In this document: positions 40,066 through 52,208 of the stretch, in pieces | Position numbering within the stretch: position 1 is the stretch's first letter | Layout: each line of letters starts with the position of its first letter | Assembly: GCA_023101885.1 (NCBI GenBank) | Contig: JALPQD010000623.1 | Location: 217,208 to 281,207 of the forward strand | From: Typhlomys cinereus | Taxonomy: Eukaryota > Chordata > Mammalia > Rodentia > Platacanthomyidae | Length of the DNA stretch: 64,000 bases | Reading direction: 5' to 3' | The notes under the pieces: generated by a model | The model's database searches: none | The model's input: only the letters and a program-made list of their open reading frames with translations | Told to the model about the DNA's origin: nothing | Translations under genes and position numbers: made by a program

Positions 40066-40479
40066 TGTGGGAGGAACGGACAATGATTGTGCCACAGAGG
40101 CTCCCATACCCATACAGAGAGGCTCCTTGGACTCCTCTCTCCTGCTAAGCATATAAATCTCACGAGACTACAAATCTCATGAGACTATGCCTTCTCCAGA
40201 GCAAAGACATTTGTTGCTGTTAAACTGCCTGGATGAAAGGATAAATCCGGACAGGACAACTCAGCAAAGGCTCACGCTGGGAATTATGGGATGTTGGTTG
40301 GAGTATATAAACAGCCTGATACTTACAATATATGAGCTGCAAGCCTGAGAGCCTACAAGCCTGAGAGCCTGCTTTGCCACTCGCCTGGACTGCTGGAGTC
40401 TGTGCTGTTGACTCCATGCCAAATTATCCCTGCCCCCAAAGGTCTCCGTGGACCACCATTACACGGTTACACTGTAACA
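40066..40479 (+). repeat. 5' LTR of ERV-2
   Basis: 414 bp. It contains a GTATATAAACAGCC TATA box near 40302 and ends CACTGTAACA. It aligns with 45151-45554 throughout (for example agagaggctccttggactcc in both) and, over the second half, with the ERV-3 LTRs. A short cctgagagcct duplication lies after the TATA box. Confidence 0.87.
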
Positions 40480-41281
40480 TCTGGTTACTCTTCCATGGCA
40501 GCCCATCCTCGTCTAGGCACCAATGTGGATTACCGTGCCCCCTTTAGCATTTGTTCAATAAGCTGGCCCCTTTGTGTTTTTGTCTTCAGGAGTGGCGAGC
40601 GTGAAGGTCCCTTTCCTTTTCTCTGTGTTTGTCTTTCTACCAATAGGGAGCATACGGCCATGGCCTAGGAACCACAGAAGTTCCCCACTGTATGTTCCTT
40701 GTCTGTTCCTTTTTATTCTTGTCTCTGTTCTTAAAAAAAAAAAGAAAAAGAACGTGTAGCACATCAAGTTGGAATTCTAACATGATATTAGTAACTGAAA
40801 TGAGCCTAAAATCCCATTTTGGTAAGTTCTGTTTATCTTTACTTATGTAAAAGTTATGAACACAGAAATAGGCACTTCATAAAAGCAAACCAAATCTCAT
40901 GGTCATAGTTTCTCTTTAAGGTCAAAACATTATGATGTAATGCTTTTGTCATAAACAAAAACATCATAGATACTGATGTCTCAGGTTCTATCAAATGCTT
41001 TTAATTATTGATGAAAGAGACATTCTTATGAAGATTAAAATCATTTCATTAATTGCTTAAATTTTCATTGGGGAAAATTAAGTAGAGATATCCTATTTTA
41101 TTTGAGTAGACCACTTAGTAGTATTTGGTCTCTAGGACAATTATTATTGTAATGGGCCAAAACAATAATTTCTACCAGCATTAGACTTAGGCTGAATCCA
41201 TAGTCCTTGGGGAAAATTACTGATTTTCTCTAAAACGCAAAAGTAGATTCTGCTCCAACCGGAAGTTGCCTTAGAATAAAC
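40480..41281 (+). other. Leader and degenerate internal region of ERV-2
   Basis: No credible coding frame. I could not recognise a standard primer binding site directly after the LTR. The area holds an A-rich run near 40733-40750 and AT-rich unassigned sequence. Most of gag-pol must have been lost between here and the integrase. Confidence 0.5.
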
Positions 41282-42236
41282 ATTTTCTTGTCACATATCT
41301 GTCTCACAGGAAGGTCACACACAAAATTTCCCAGAATCCTGGCTAAGAGAAATGATTTAACAGATACTATGATCATGACTGTGGACTTAGAGCTTCTTGA
41401 ACAAGCTAGGGCATTACACCAACAATTTCACCTTACCCCTCGGAGCTTAAACAAGCTTATTCCAGAGCTTACAATGTTACAATGTAAACATTTAATCAGG
41501 TCCTGTGCGACCTATGCCCCCTTGGCTCCACTTGGCCCTCTAAATAAGAGGGGGGTAAATCCCAGAGTTTTCTTGCCTAATACAATTTGGCAAATGGATG
41601 TTACCCACCACTTCCCCTTTGGGAACCTAAAATATGTTCGTGTCATAGTGGACACTTGTTCCTCCTTTGTGTATGCAATAGCCCTTACAGAAGAAAAGGC
41701 AGGCCATGCTATTAAAGCCCTAAAATCTGCCCTGTTGGTTATAAGTGTACCTTTGATGCTAAAGACTGACAATGGACCTGCATATGCTTCCCAACAATTT
41801 GGCTCCTTTATAGCCTCATGGAAAATTAATCACACTTTTGTCATTCCCTATAACCCACAGGGACAATCCATTGTGGAAAGATCCAACAGAACCTTGGGAG
41901 GCTTTTTGGCAAAGGTCACATCCCCTGAATTCAAATATGACCCACACTTAGCTCTGACAGAGGCCCTGTTTCACCTTAACTTCCTCACTTTTGAGGATTT
42001 AGGACTAAGCATTGCTTATAAATACTGGGCTTTCCTGCCTCACAATACTCCCCTGCTTCTTGTCCAACGAAGGGATCCCACACGCTGCTATGGCAGGGAC
42101 CCTCTCCCTTATTAACCCTGGGTCAAGGATATGCTTGTGTCTTCCCTCAGGATTCCACTTCGCCAATATGGGTGCCAGCTCAAGATGTAAGACCGACAAC
42201 AGAGATTGTGAAGCCTTCCCAGGAACCAGATTCATA
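41282..42236 (+). pseudogene. pol: pol remnant: RNase H tail and class II integrase
   Basis: Integrase joins retroviral DNA to host DNA. The frame from 41288 opens with an RNase H C-terminal stretch (SHTKFPRILAKRND), then the zinc-binding domain with His44 and His48 and Cys73; the last cysteine position is Tyr76. The catalytic core is complete: Asp104 in WQMD, Asp161 in TDNGPAY and Glu197 in QSIVE, with 35 residues between the last two as in the DD35E class. After about residue 250 the frame shifts, and the C-terminal part ([12 protein letters not shown]) ends in another frame at 42236. No methionine-started gene is implied; it is a pol fragment. The broken zinc finger and frameshift argue against function. 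Confidence 0.87.
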
Positions 42237-42508
42237 AAATGAGTAAATCTGTGGCCATGTCAATTTTTTTTTCATTTCAGTTGCATGCTGATTTTTTTCA
42301 TTTCTCTTATGTACTGGTTTTTTTTTTCATTTCTGTTTCATGCTAATGTTTTTGGCATGCCATTTTTAAATACATGTATGAATACTTATTTTTGGTAACG
42401 TCTAAGGCCTTAGTTATGTTCTATATCGATCACAATCATTTTTCTATTAGATTGTAAGTTTTCTTTAATTTCTTGATTTTAATTTTTAATTTTTACATTA
42501 TCATAGAA
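42237..42508 (+). other. Non-coding 3' region of ERV-2
   Basis: T-rich sequence that follows pol directly, without env. It aligns with parts of ERV-1 (from 13800) and ERV-3 (from 54530), including ggcatgccatttttaaatac and tatatcgatcacaat. Confidence 0.6.
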
Positions 42509-42522
42509 GGAACTGTTCTTTT

Positions 42523-42764
42523 TAATTTTCATTATTATTATTTATTCAATTATGTGTGCGTGTGTATGTGTGTGTGTGTATGTATGTATGTGTGTGTATG
42601 TGTAGAACCAAGGGTGAATTTGAGAACCATTGTGGACTGCTTTCTACCTCCTCTTTATTCTTCCCTGGGACTCACAGACTTCTCCCACCAGGACCAGAAG
42701 CCCAGGCCGCCCTCGCTTCTGCCACGTGTTTGTACGTGGGATCTAGGATCCAAACCCAGGACCC
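42523..42764 (-). mobile_element. SINE in ERV-2, tail part (split element)
   Basis: The tail, (CA)n tract and body of the SINE on the minus strand. The left target copy is ggaactgttctttt at 42509-42522. The element is cut at 42764 by the MaLR-like insertion and continues at 44678. The same SINE at the same provirus position is present in ERV-3. Confidence 0.85.
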
Positions 42765-43176
42765 TGTCATAGTTAAGCACAGGAGTCAACTTGACTGTTG
42801 AGGGTTTGAGCTCTAGAAAAAGTTGTAGAGAGTTGATAGTTGAGTTAAGCCCAGAACAAACCTGAAGGACATTGTCTAGCTGATGGGGAAGACCCAGCCT
42901 ATGGTGAGTGGGATTAGGCACTGGATAAATCACAGAGAGCTGTTTGAGAGAGTAGGCACCCTTCTGTATACTTGGCCAGACATGCTGGTCTGGCAAGTAA
43001 GGATTGTCCATCTCTCATCCATTATGTTGTCCAATTCCCTCAGCCCTGCTGTTGGTGCATACTCTCCTGTGAAGCTAGACTGAGAACTGTAACTGGAAAT
43101 CGTAAGAGAATAAACCCTTGTTCCTTTAAGCCATTTGATGGTCACTTATCAGCAACCATGCAGGCTGACTACAACA
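42765..43176 (+). repeat. 5' LTR of MaLR-like element
   Basis: It opens TGTCATAGTTAAGC, has a GAATAAACCC polyadenylation-type signal near 43109 and ends CTACAACA. It aligns with 44328-44677; the 3' copy lacks the segment around 42910-42970. Confidence 0.82.
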
Positions 43177-43181
43177 GAATG

Positions 43182-43197
43182 TGGTACCAGAAGTGGG
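43182..43197 (+). other. Primer binding site, tRNA-Leu-like
   Basis: TGGTACCAGAAGTGGG lies five bases after the LTR. It matches the primer-site pattern usual for ERVL and MaLR elements. Confidence 0.7.
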
Positions 43198-44327
43198 GTT
43201 TTGCTGATAAATCTGACTATGTGGATTTTGTGGCTTTTGAACGGTTCTGCTGGACATAGTTGGAAATGCTTGAGAATTTTCCCTTTATGGATTTAAAAAT
43301 ACTGTTCAGTTGCTGAGAGAGATTGTTTGGGCCCAATTTGTGATGAGGGGAACAAGGACTTTGGTAAAGCTGAATTTAAAGACAATGGACTGTTTGCTTG
43401 ACAGAGGAGAGCTGTGTTGGCAGCCTTAAAGGTTTGGATGTGCAAAAGTCAGGCAGAAGAACAGCTGCCATTGTTGGATAAATGAGTATCAGTAAAGGAA
43501 AATCTAGTGACTTGCACTGGGATGGTGAAAGACATGAAAACCATCATAAGGCAAGTTTGTGGTTTGGAAACCACAACAGAATGTAGTACCAGAAAGCCCA
43601 AGTTAAAGCCATTTCTTGCCCTTTGGATGTTTGGCTGCCTAGAAAAGATGCTTTTCTAGCATCAGCTTGTTAAAGTTGGTACAGATGTAGCTCCAGTGGA
43701 TTAAGCTACCTTTCAACCTTGCTTCGGAATCAGACAGCATCCCTCAAATGATACTGGTTTGGGCATACTACTGAGAGGTTCATGGAGAGCAGCAAAAGCT
43801 TGGCACCAAGTGGCAGGCGTAGAGTTCCTGCAAGAGATGGTGAAGCTTAAAGTTGCAGAGGAGAACCCAGAGTTGCCAGAACTGTGGGACTGCTACTGAG
43901 GATGACTGCACGTGGAGATTCAGCCTGGTTCAGAGGAACTCTGCTTTTACAACTTTAAGCTGCAAACAAGGACTGGGAATGCCTATAATCTTTAGCCGCC
44001 TTGACTACGTGATGAGCAACAGAAGATGGACACTGAAGTAAAGGATGTGTTTTTTTTCTGGACTTTGATTTTTTTAATGTTTTCTTATTTTTTAAAATCT
44101 TTGTTTTAATATTTTAACTGTTTAAAGTATTTAAATTATTTCTAAGTTAAGGTTAAGAACTTTGAACTTTTAAAATGTTGGAACTGAAATTTTAATGAGA
44201 GAACATTTTAAATTTGTCCATAAAACATATTTATATTTTTAAAGATAACTTTTAACATCTGTAGGGACAAGGAAAGGTTACAGTTTAAAAGTACTATTGT
44301 TTTGTGTCAAAGTGACAAGAGGTGGAG
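43198..44327 (+). other. Internal region of MaLR-like element
   Basis: No intact frame. Presumed gag-derived or non-coding sequence, AT-rich in its last 300 bases. It ends in the purine-rich stretch before the 3' LTR. Confidence 0.55.
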
Positions 44328-44677
44328 TGTCATAGTTAAGCACAGGTGTCAACTTGATTGTTGAGTGTTTGAGCTCTGGGCAAAGTTGTAGAGAGTTGAT
44401 GGTTGAGTTAAGCCCAGAACAAACCTGAAGGACATTGTCTAGCTGATGGGGAAGAACCAGCCTATGGTGAATGGGCCAGACATGCTAGTCTGGCAAGTAA
44501 GGATTGTCCATCTCTCAGCCATTATGTTGGCCAGATCCCTCTGCCCTGGTGTTGGTGCATGCCCTCTTGTGAAGCTGGACTGAGAACTGTAACTATAAAT
44601 CATAAGAAAAGAAACCCCTTGTTCCCTTAAGCCATTTGATGGTCATTTATCAGTAACTATGTAGGCTGACTACAACA
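44328..44677 (+). repeat. 3' LTR of MaLR-like element
   Basis: 350 bp, starting TGTCATAGTTAAGCACAGG and ending TACAACA. The next bases resume the interrupted SINE. Confidence 0.82.
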
Positions 44678-44746
44678 AATCCTCTGCTTGCAGGGCAGAG
44701 GCTTAATCCCTCCATCTCTCCAGCCTGAGCCATCTCTCCAGCCTGA
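44678..44746 (-). mobile_element. SINE in ERV-2, tRNA-like head part
   Basis: It resumes the SINE cut at 42764. The head end carries a short tandem duplication (gccatctctccagcctga twice). The right target copy ggaactgttctttt is at 44747-44760. Confidence 0.82.
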
Positions 44747-44760
44747 GGAACTGTTCTTTT

Positions 44761-45150
44761 ATCAATTATATTTAAGTATTTCCTTCAGCACATCTCTCAG
44801 CAGCACTTCAAAAATAAGACCATGCCACAAGCACTTATGGCCCTTGAATATCTGAGTCTTAGTGCCCTTAGGGACATGGTTCGAGCTTAGATTACAGAGA
44901 TGTGTAAAGTCTTGGTCTAGTCTACTATGTATCCTGAATATATATCTAGTCTACACATATCCTGGCATGCCTTCAGTGGTGAGGTCCACGAGATCTGGTA
45001 GCCAGTGACGGGTAAGATCTTGTGAGGCAGGACGACCTAAGACTGGTATGGTCCATAATGCTGGACAGCCCTCTGAGGCAGGATCAACAAGGTCAGAGCA
45101 AAGAGCTCCAACTCCCACTGGCTGTCAAAAATAAATAAAAAGGATGAATA
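44761..45150 (+). other. 3' terminal internal region of ERV-2 with polypurine tract
   Basis: It aligns with 55438-55779 in ERV-3 (both have tttccttcagcacatctc and end aaataaataaaaaggatg). No reading frame is kept. The purine-rich end just before 45151 is the likely plus-strand priming site. Confidence 0.6.
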
Positions 45151-45554
45151 TGTAGGAGAAACCAACAATGATTGCACCACAGAGGTTCCCATCCCCCATA
45201 CAGAGAGGCTCCTTGGACTCCTCTGTCCTGCTAAGCATACAAATCTCACAAGACTACAATCTAGTGAGACTACACCTTCTCCAGAGCAAAGCAAGTTGGT
45301 GCTGTTAAATTGCCTGGCTGAGAGGACCAATGTGGACAGGACAACTCAGCAAAGGCTCACACTGGGACTTATGGGATGTTGGGTGGGGTGTATAAGCAGG
45401 CTGATACTTATAATATATGAGCTGAGAGCCTATAAGCCTGAGAGCCTGCTTTGCTACTCACCTGACTCTCAGAGTCTGTGCTGTTGACTCCGCACCAACT
45501 TATTCCCATCCCCAAGTGTCTCCATGGGCCCCGTCACACTGTTACATTGTTACA
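45151..45554 (+). repeat. 3' LTR of ERV-2
   Basis: 404 bp from TGTAGGAGAAACC to TTGTTACA, directly before the second GTGATA. Several substitutions and small indels against the 5' LTR show it is not a recent insertion. Confidence 0.86.
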
Positions 45555-48393
45555 GTGATAGACTATGACATCTCAGTTCAGCTGAGATGTCACATGGTTA
45601 GGATGTGATGGCAGAAGTGAGGCTGATGTTAGTGATAAACCTGAAATGTCACAATGAGGCTGGGATGTTACTGGTGAGGCTATGATGCCACAGTGAGGCT
45701 ATGGGGTTACTGTTCAGGCTCTTATGTGAACATAAACCTGAGATGTCAGTGATGAGTCTGTGGTATCATAGCAAAGCTAGGGAGAATATCAATGTTGTCA
45801 CTGATGGTATGATTTCATAGGTTACCCTGTTATGTCACAGTGAGGTGTGATGTCATAGGTGAGGCTGTGATGTTATAGTGATGTTGTGATGTAACCATTA
45901 GGCTGTGATGTCACAGTCAGGCTGTTGACACAGTGTGGCTGTGATGTCACAATGTGGTTGTGATGTCAGTAGTGACTGTGCTTTCACAGGGAGACTGTGT
46001 CATTGATTAGGCTATATTGTTACTGATGAAGCTGTAATATCACAGTGAGTTTATTGTGTCAAACTAAGGCTGCAATGTCAAAGTGAGACTATGATGTCAG
46101 CCATGAAGCTTTATGTCACTGTCATGCTTGTATGGCATGGTATGGCTGTGATGTTACAAAGAGGCTGTTATGTCACTGTGTGGTTGTGATGTCACTGGAT
46201 TAGTTGTGATATCACTGTGAGGTTGTGATGTCAATAGGAAAACTGTGTTTTCCCTGGAAAACTGTTATGTTTCAGTGAGGCTGTGAGGTCCAAGATGAGG
46301 CTGTAGTGCTATAGTGAGGCTAGGTAGGATGTTAGTGTTGAGGGTGTAATGTCGCATTAGGATATGATTTCAGAAGAGAGCCTGTGATGTCATAGTGGGG
46401 CTGCGATGACACACTGAGGTGATTGTCAGAATCGATGCTGTGATGTAATAGTTGGGCAATGATTCCATACAGGAGCCTGTAATGTCATAGTTGGGCTGTG
46501 ATGTCACAATGACGCTATAACCTCAGAGATAAGGCTGTGATTTTACTGTGAGTCTGTGTTGTCACCAGTGATCGCCTTTTAGCACAGTGAGGCTGAAATG
46601 TTAGTGGAGCATGTCAAAGACATCATAGGGAGGACGTGATTTCATTGGTTAGGCAGTGATATCAGATGGATGCTAGAGTGAGTGATGAGGGTATGATGTC
46701 ACAGTGAGGCCAAATTGTCACTGGTGAGGCTGTGATGCCACCATGAGGATTTGATGTCACTGTGTGGCTGTGGTACTGTGAGCCCATGTTGTCTCAGGTG
46801 TTTGGTGATGTCATGGTTGAGATGGCAAGGTCACAGTGAGACTGAGATGTCAGTGGCAAGGCTGATCTCACAGCCTTGATGTTAGTGGTGATGCTGTGAT
46901 GTCACATTTGAGGCTGTGATGTCACAGTGAGGCTATTATGCCAGTGGCAATGGTGATGTCACAGTGAGTTTTTGATGTCACAGTGAGGCTGTAATGACAC
47001 TATCAGGTTGTAATGCCACAGTGAGGCTGTGCTAGGACAGTGTGGGTATGATGTCACGGTAAAGTTGTGATGTCACAGTGAGGTTGTGATGTCAGTAGTG
47101 ACTGTGGTTGCACAGGGAGACTGTCATTGGTGAGGCTGTATCGTCACTGGTGAGGATCTAAGGTCACAGTGAGTTTATTGTGTCAAACTTAGGAAGTGAT
47201 TTCACAGTGAGGCTATGATGTCAGTGGTGAGTGTTTACCCGATAGTGATGCTTTCATTGCACCTTATGGTTGTGATGTCACTGTGAGTTGTGATGACACA
47301 GAGGAAGTTGTGATGTCTTAGTGAGTTTGTGATGTCAATATCAATTGTGCTGTCACAGGGACATTGTTGGGTTTCAGTGATCCTGTGAGATCACTGGTGA
47401 GGCTGTGATGTCATAATGATGCTAGGTAGGATGTCAGTGATGTGGGTGGATATCACATTGAGGCTATGATTTCAGAGGTTATCCTGTGATATCATAGTGT
47501 GGCTGTGATGAAGCAATGAGAGTATAATGTCAGAATCGATACTGTGATGTCCCATTTGGGCAATGATTTCAGAGGCCAGCCTGTGATGTCATAGTGAGGC
47601 TGTGATGTCACAGTGAAGCTATAACCTCAGAGGTAAGACTGTGATGTCACTGTGAGGCTGTGTTGTCACCAGTGATGCACTGATATCACAGTGAGACTGT
47701 GATGTGGAACAAGACTATGACAACACAGTGAGGCTAAGATATCAGAATGAGGCTGTTGTGAGTGATGAGAGTATGATGTCACAATGAGTCTGGTTTGTCA
47801 ATGGTGAGGCTGTGATGCCACCATGAGGCTTTGATATCATCATGTGGCTCTGGTGACACCATGACCCCACGATGTCATAGGGATTTGGTGATGTCACGGT
47901 GGAGGCTGTGAATTCAGTGGTAAGGCTGTGATTTGAGAAGTGACACTGATGTGAGAGATAAGGCTGAGATGTTGCATTGACAATGTGATATAACTGGTTA
48001 GGTTGTTTGATGTCGCCATGAGCCTGTGGTGAAACTGGTGAAGCTCTAATATCCTGGTAAGCCTCTCCTATCAATGGTGAGGCTGTGATGTCACAGTGAG
48101 GCTGTGTTGGCACAGTGTGTCGACAATGTCACAATGAGGTTGTGATGTCAGAGGTTAACCTGTTATGCCACAGAGAGGCTGTGATGCCAGAGATGAGACT
48201 GTGATGTCACAGTGAGACTGTGATGTCAGAATTGAAGGTATAATGCCACAGTGAGGCTGTGATATTGTGAATCTGTGATGTCACTGTAAGGCTGTGAAAT
48301 CACTGAGAGGTTGTGATGTCACAAAGGCTGTGAGGTCACTGTGTAAGATGTGATGTCAGTGAAGCAAGACTCTGACATCACAGTGAGGATGTT
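45555..48393 (+). repeat. Satellite array, block 5
   Basis: Plus-oriented monomers with ctgtgctttcacag near 45978 and a related form near 47102, and gtcaataggaaaac near 46231. Ends at the target site of the solo LTR. No gene is seen. Confidence 0.92.
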
Positions 48394-48749
48394 TGTTGCA
48401 GTTCATCTGCATAGTTGCTGATAAATGACTATCAAACACCTTAAAGGAACAAGGAGTTTATTCTCTTATGACAGTTCTGTTACAGTACATAGTCCAGCTT
48501 GACAGGAGGGCTGACCAAGGCTGAGGGAACTGGCCACCATAACGGCATAATGGCTGAGAGATGGACAATCCTTAATTGCCAGACCAGCATGTCTAGCCCT
48601 TAATCCCACCCACCATGGTCTGGGTCTTCCTCAGCAGCTAGACAATCTCCTTCAGGTTTGCTCTGGGCTTAACTCAACCATCAACTCTCTATAACTGTGC
48701 CCAGAGCTCAAACCCTCAGTCAAGTTGACACCAGTGCTTAACTATGACA
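48394..48749 (-). mobile_element. Solo MaLR-like LTR, minus strand
   Basis: 356 bp. Its reverse strand runs TGTCATAGTTAAGCAC... to ...CTGCAACA and aligns with the LTRs at 42765 and 44328. Flanked by ATGTT (48389-48393) and ATGTG (48750-48754), a 5-bp duplication with one change, as expected of ERVL/MaLR elements. The satellite rejoins as gaggatgtgatttcagtgg. Confidence 0.84.
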
Positions 48750-51700
48750 ATGTGATTTCAGTGGTTAGGCTGTGACTCCAACTGATGTGAGGGATGGGCA
48801 TATGATGTCACAGTGAGGCTGGCATGTCACTGGTGAGGGTGGAATGCCACCATGAGGCTTTGATGTAACGTGTTGCTGTTGTGTCATTGTGAGACTGAGA
48901 TATCACAGGGAGTTAGTGATGTCACATGTAGGCTATGACGTCACAGTGAGCTGTGACGTCACAGTACACTGTGATATCCAGTAGTTAGGCTGTGAGTTAA
49001 GAAGTGAGCCTGTTGTGAGAAATGAGGCTGAGATGTTGCATTGAGGATGTGATATAAGTAGTGAGGCTGTGATGTCACAGTGAGGTTATGATGTCATCAT
49101 GAGACTGTGGTGCCACGGGTGAGGATGTAATATCACAGTGAGCCTGTCCTATGAGATGTGAGGCTGTACTGTCACAGTGAGGCTGTGCTGGCACAGTATG
49201 GCTGTGATGTCAGAGTGAACTTGAGATGCCACAGTGAGGTTGTGATGTCAGTAGTGACTGTGCTTTCATTGGGAGATTATGTCGTTAGTGAGACTGTATT
49301 ATTACCCTTCAGGCTCTAATGTCACAATGAGTTTATTGTGTCAAACTGAGACTATGATGTTTCGATGGGGCTAAGATGTCAGAAGTGAATGTTTCTGTGA
49401 CAGTGAATACTTGATTTCACGGTGTGTCTTTGATATCACTGTGAGGTTGTGATGTCAATAGTGACACTGTGGTGTCACAAGGAGGTTGTCATTTTTCCGT
49501 GAGCCTGTGAGGTCATTGGTGAGGCTGTGGTGTCCTACTAAGGCTAGGTAAGATGTCAGTGATGAGGGTGTGATGTTGCATTGAGGCTATGATTTCAGCC
49601 TGTGATTTCATAGTGAGGCCATCATGTCACATTGAGGCTATAAACTCAGAGGTGAGGTTGTGATGTCACAGTGAGGCTGTGATGTCAGTGCTAAGGCTGT
49701 GATATCAGAATGAAGCTGATGTGAGAGATGAAGGTATGATGTCACAGTGAGGATGGCATATCACTGGTGAGGCTGTGATTTCACCGTGAGACTTTGATGT
49801 CACTGTGTGACTGTGATGACATTGTGATCCTGTGATGTCTCAGAGAGATGGTGATGTCACAGTGGAGGCTGTGAGGTCAAGCAAGAATGTGATGTCTGTG
49901 GCAAGGCTGATCTCACAATGAGGCTATAATATCAGTGGTGATGCTGTGAAGACAAATGGAAACTGTGATGTCACAGGGAGACTATATCAGTGGTTTGTAT
50001 ATGAAGTTACCATGAAGCTATTATGTCAGTGGCAAGTCTGATGTCACAGTGAGTTTGTGATGTCACAGAGAGGCTGTGATGTCACTGTCAGGTTGTAATG
50101 TCACAGAGAGGTTTGTGAGGTCACACTGTGTGTATAATGTCACAGTGAGGCTCTGATGACACAGTAATATTGTGATGTCACTGGAGATGTTTGGATGGCA
50201 CAGTGAGGCTGTGATGTTAATTGTGAGGCTGATGTTACAATGAGGCTGTGATGCCACAGGTGCAGGTGTGATGTCAGTGGTGGAACCCATTACATGACAG
50301 TGACACTAGTGAAGCTGTGATGTCAAAGGCTGTGTTGTCACCAGTGTGGCAGTAATGTCAGTGTTCTGACTAATGTCAGTGGTGCAGTGATGTCACAGGT
50401 GAGGTTGTGCGGTCACTGGTGCAGCCGTGATGTCACATTGAGGCTGTGATGTCACTAAGAAGGTTGTATATCACTGTAGGCTATCATGTAACTGTGAGGT
50501 GATATCACTTTGCAAGCTGTGATGTCACAGTGAGGCTATGATATCAGTTTCAAGACTGATGCCAGAATGAGGCTATGATGTAAAAGGAGAGGCTGTGGTG
50601 TCAGTGGGCAGGTTGTGTGGTCACAGTAAGGCTGTTCTGGCACAGTGTGACTTTGATGACAGAGTGAAGTTGTGATGTCACGATGAGGTTTTTCTGTCAG
50701 TAGTGACTGCTTTCACAAGAAGACTATGTAATTTGTGAGGGAATATTATAACTGGTGAGGTCTTAATGTGACAGTGAGTTTATGGTGTCAGACTTTGGGT
50801 ATGATGTCACAGTCTGCCTATGATGTGAGTGGTTAAGCTTTATATCACAGTGATGCTTTGATGGCACTGTATAGCTGTGATATCACAATGAGGATGTGAT
50901 GTCACTGGAGAAGTTGTAATGTAACAGTGAGTTTGTGATGACAATAGTGACACTGTTATGTCACAGGGAGGCTGTCATGTATCAGTGAGCTGATGAGGTC
51001 AGTGGTGAGGCCATGGTGCCATAGTGAGGCTAGGTAGGATGACAGTGATAAGGGCGTGATGTTGCATTGAGACTGAGCCTGTGATGTCATAGTGAGGCTT
51101 TGATGAAACAGTGAAGCTATAACTTCATTGCAGAGGCTGTGATGTCACAGTAGGCCCATGATTTCAGAGGTGGGCCTGTGATGTCATAGTAAGGCTGTGA
51201 TGTAACAGTAAGGCTAAATCTCAGAGGTGAGGTTGTGATGTCAGAGTGAAGTTGTGTTTCACCGGTTATGCCATGATATATGAATGAGGCTGTGATGTCT
51301 GTGGGGTGAGACTATGACATCACAGTGAGGAATTGATTTCAGTGATTGGGCTGTGATATCAAAATGAGGCTTATGTGAGTGATGAGCATATTATGTCACA
51401 GTGAGGGTGGCTTGTTACTGGTGAAGCTGTGATGCCAACATGAGGCTTTGATATCACTGTGTGCCTGTGGTGTCACTGTGAGCCTACGGTGTCACATGGA
51501 GTTGGTGATGTCACTGTGGAGGATGTGAAGTAACAGTGAGACTATATCAGGGGCAAAGAGGTTATCACAGTGAGGCTATGATATCAGAGGTGATGCAGTG
51601 AAGTCATAATTGAGGCTGGGATATCACCGTGAGGCTATGTGAGAGGTGTGTGTGTGATGTCATCATGAGCCTATTATGTCAGTGGCAAGACTGATGTCAC

Positions 51701-52208
51701 AGTGAGCTTGTGATATCACTGTCAGGTTGCAATGTCTCAGGCTGTGAGGACACAGTGTGTCTATGATGTCACAGTGAGGCTCTGATGATACAGTGATGTT
51801 GTGATGTCACTAGAGAAGTTTGTATGGCACAGTGGGGCTGCAATGTTAATGTAAGGCTGATGTCACAATGAGGCTGTGATGTCACTGGTGAACGTGTGAT
51901 ATCACAATAACTCTGGAATGTCAGTGGTGAGAAAGATGTCACAGTGAAACTATGATGTCATTTGTGAGACTATTATGTCTGTGGTGAACCTATTATGTGA
52001 AAGTGACACTGGTGAGGCTGTGATCCCAAAGGTGTGTTGTGGAAGTGATGTCAGTGTTCTGACTAATGTCAGTGGTGATGCTGATATCACAGGTGAGGCT
52101 GTGATGTCTCTGGTGAGGATAGTATCACGGTGAGCCTGTCCTATCAGTGGTGAGGCTGTGATGTCACAGTGAGGTAGTGATGTCAATAGAAACACTGTGC
52201 TGGCATAG
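48750..52208 (+). repeat. Satellite array, block 6
   Basis: Plus-oriented monomers. Markers: ctgtgctttcat near 49258, ctgctttcacaag near 50707, ctgactaatgtcag near 50366 and 52060, gtcaatagtgacac near 49466. The interval from 50707 to 52060 is about 1.35 kb. Ends at the target site of the ERVL provirus. No gene is seen. Confidence 0.93.
48936..48961. promoter_or_regulatory. Two exact CRE palindromes (TGACGTCA)
   Basis: TGACGTCA occurs at 48936-48943 and 48954-48961, 18 bases apart, in neighbouring monomers. This is the consensus site for CREB/ATF factors. Almost everywhere else in the array the CpG is changed. Whether the sites are bound is unknown. Confidence 0.5.

Larger units (their letters stand above)
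42765..44677 (+). mobile_element. MaLR/ERVL-like element with two LTRs, inside SINE
   Basis: LTRs of 412 and 350 bp (TGTCATAGTTAAGC... to ...TACAACA) flank about 1.15 kb of internal sequence without recognisable pol. A tRNA-Leu-type primer site follows the first LTR and a purine-rich acaagaggtggag precedes the second. The total of 1.9 kb and absence of pol fit the non-autonomous MaLR group. The target duplication at the SINE break is not clear. The LTR is also present as a solo copy at 48394-48749. Confidence 0.78.
40066..45554 (+). mobile_element. ERV-2: class II provirus with nested SINE and MaLR
   Basis: Two LTRs with matching ends (TGTGGGAGG / TGTAGGAG and ...GTTACA) flank the interior, and a 6-bp duplication GTGATA lies at 40060-40065 and 45555-45560. 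The satellite rejoins across it into the recurrent tcagtggtgatagactatg phrase. Inside, only the end of pol (RNase H tail and integrase) is recognisable; gag, pro, RT and env are absent or unreadable. A SINE sits at 42523-44746 and is split by a MaLR-like element. Related to ERV-3 by LTR and by shared internal sequence. Confidence 0.87.

Noticed and set aside
40480..40500. Primer binding site of ERV-2
   Set aside because: A TGG occurs just after the LTR, but the following bases match no tRNA 3' end that I recognise.
40402..40767. Overlapping frames on both strands near the ERV-2 leader
   Set aside because: They span the LTR end and leader, overlap each other and show no Gag similarity.
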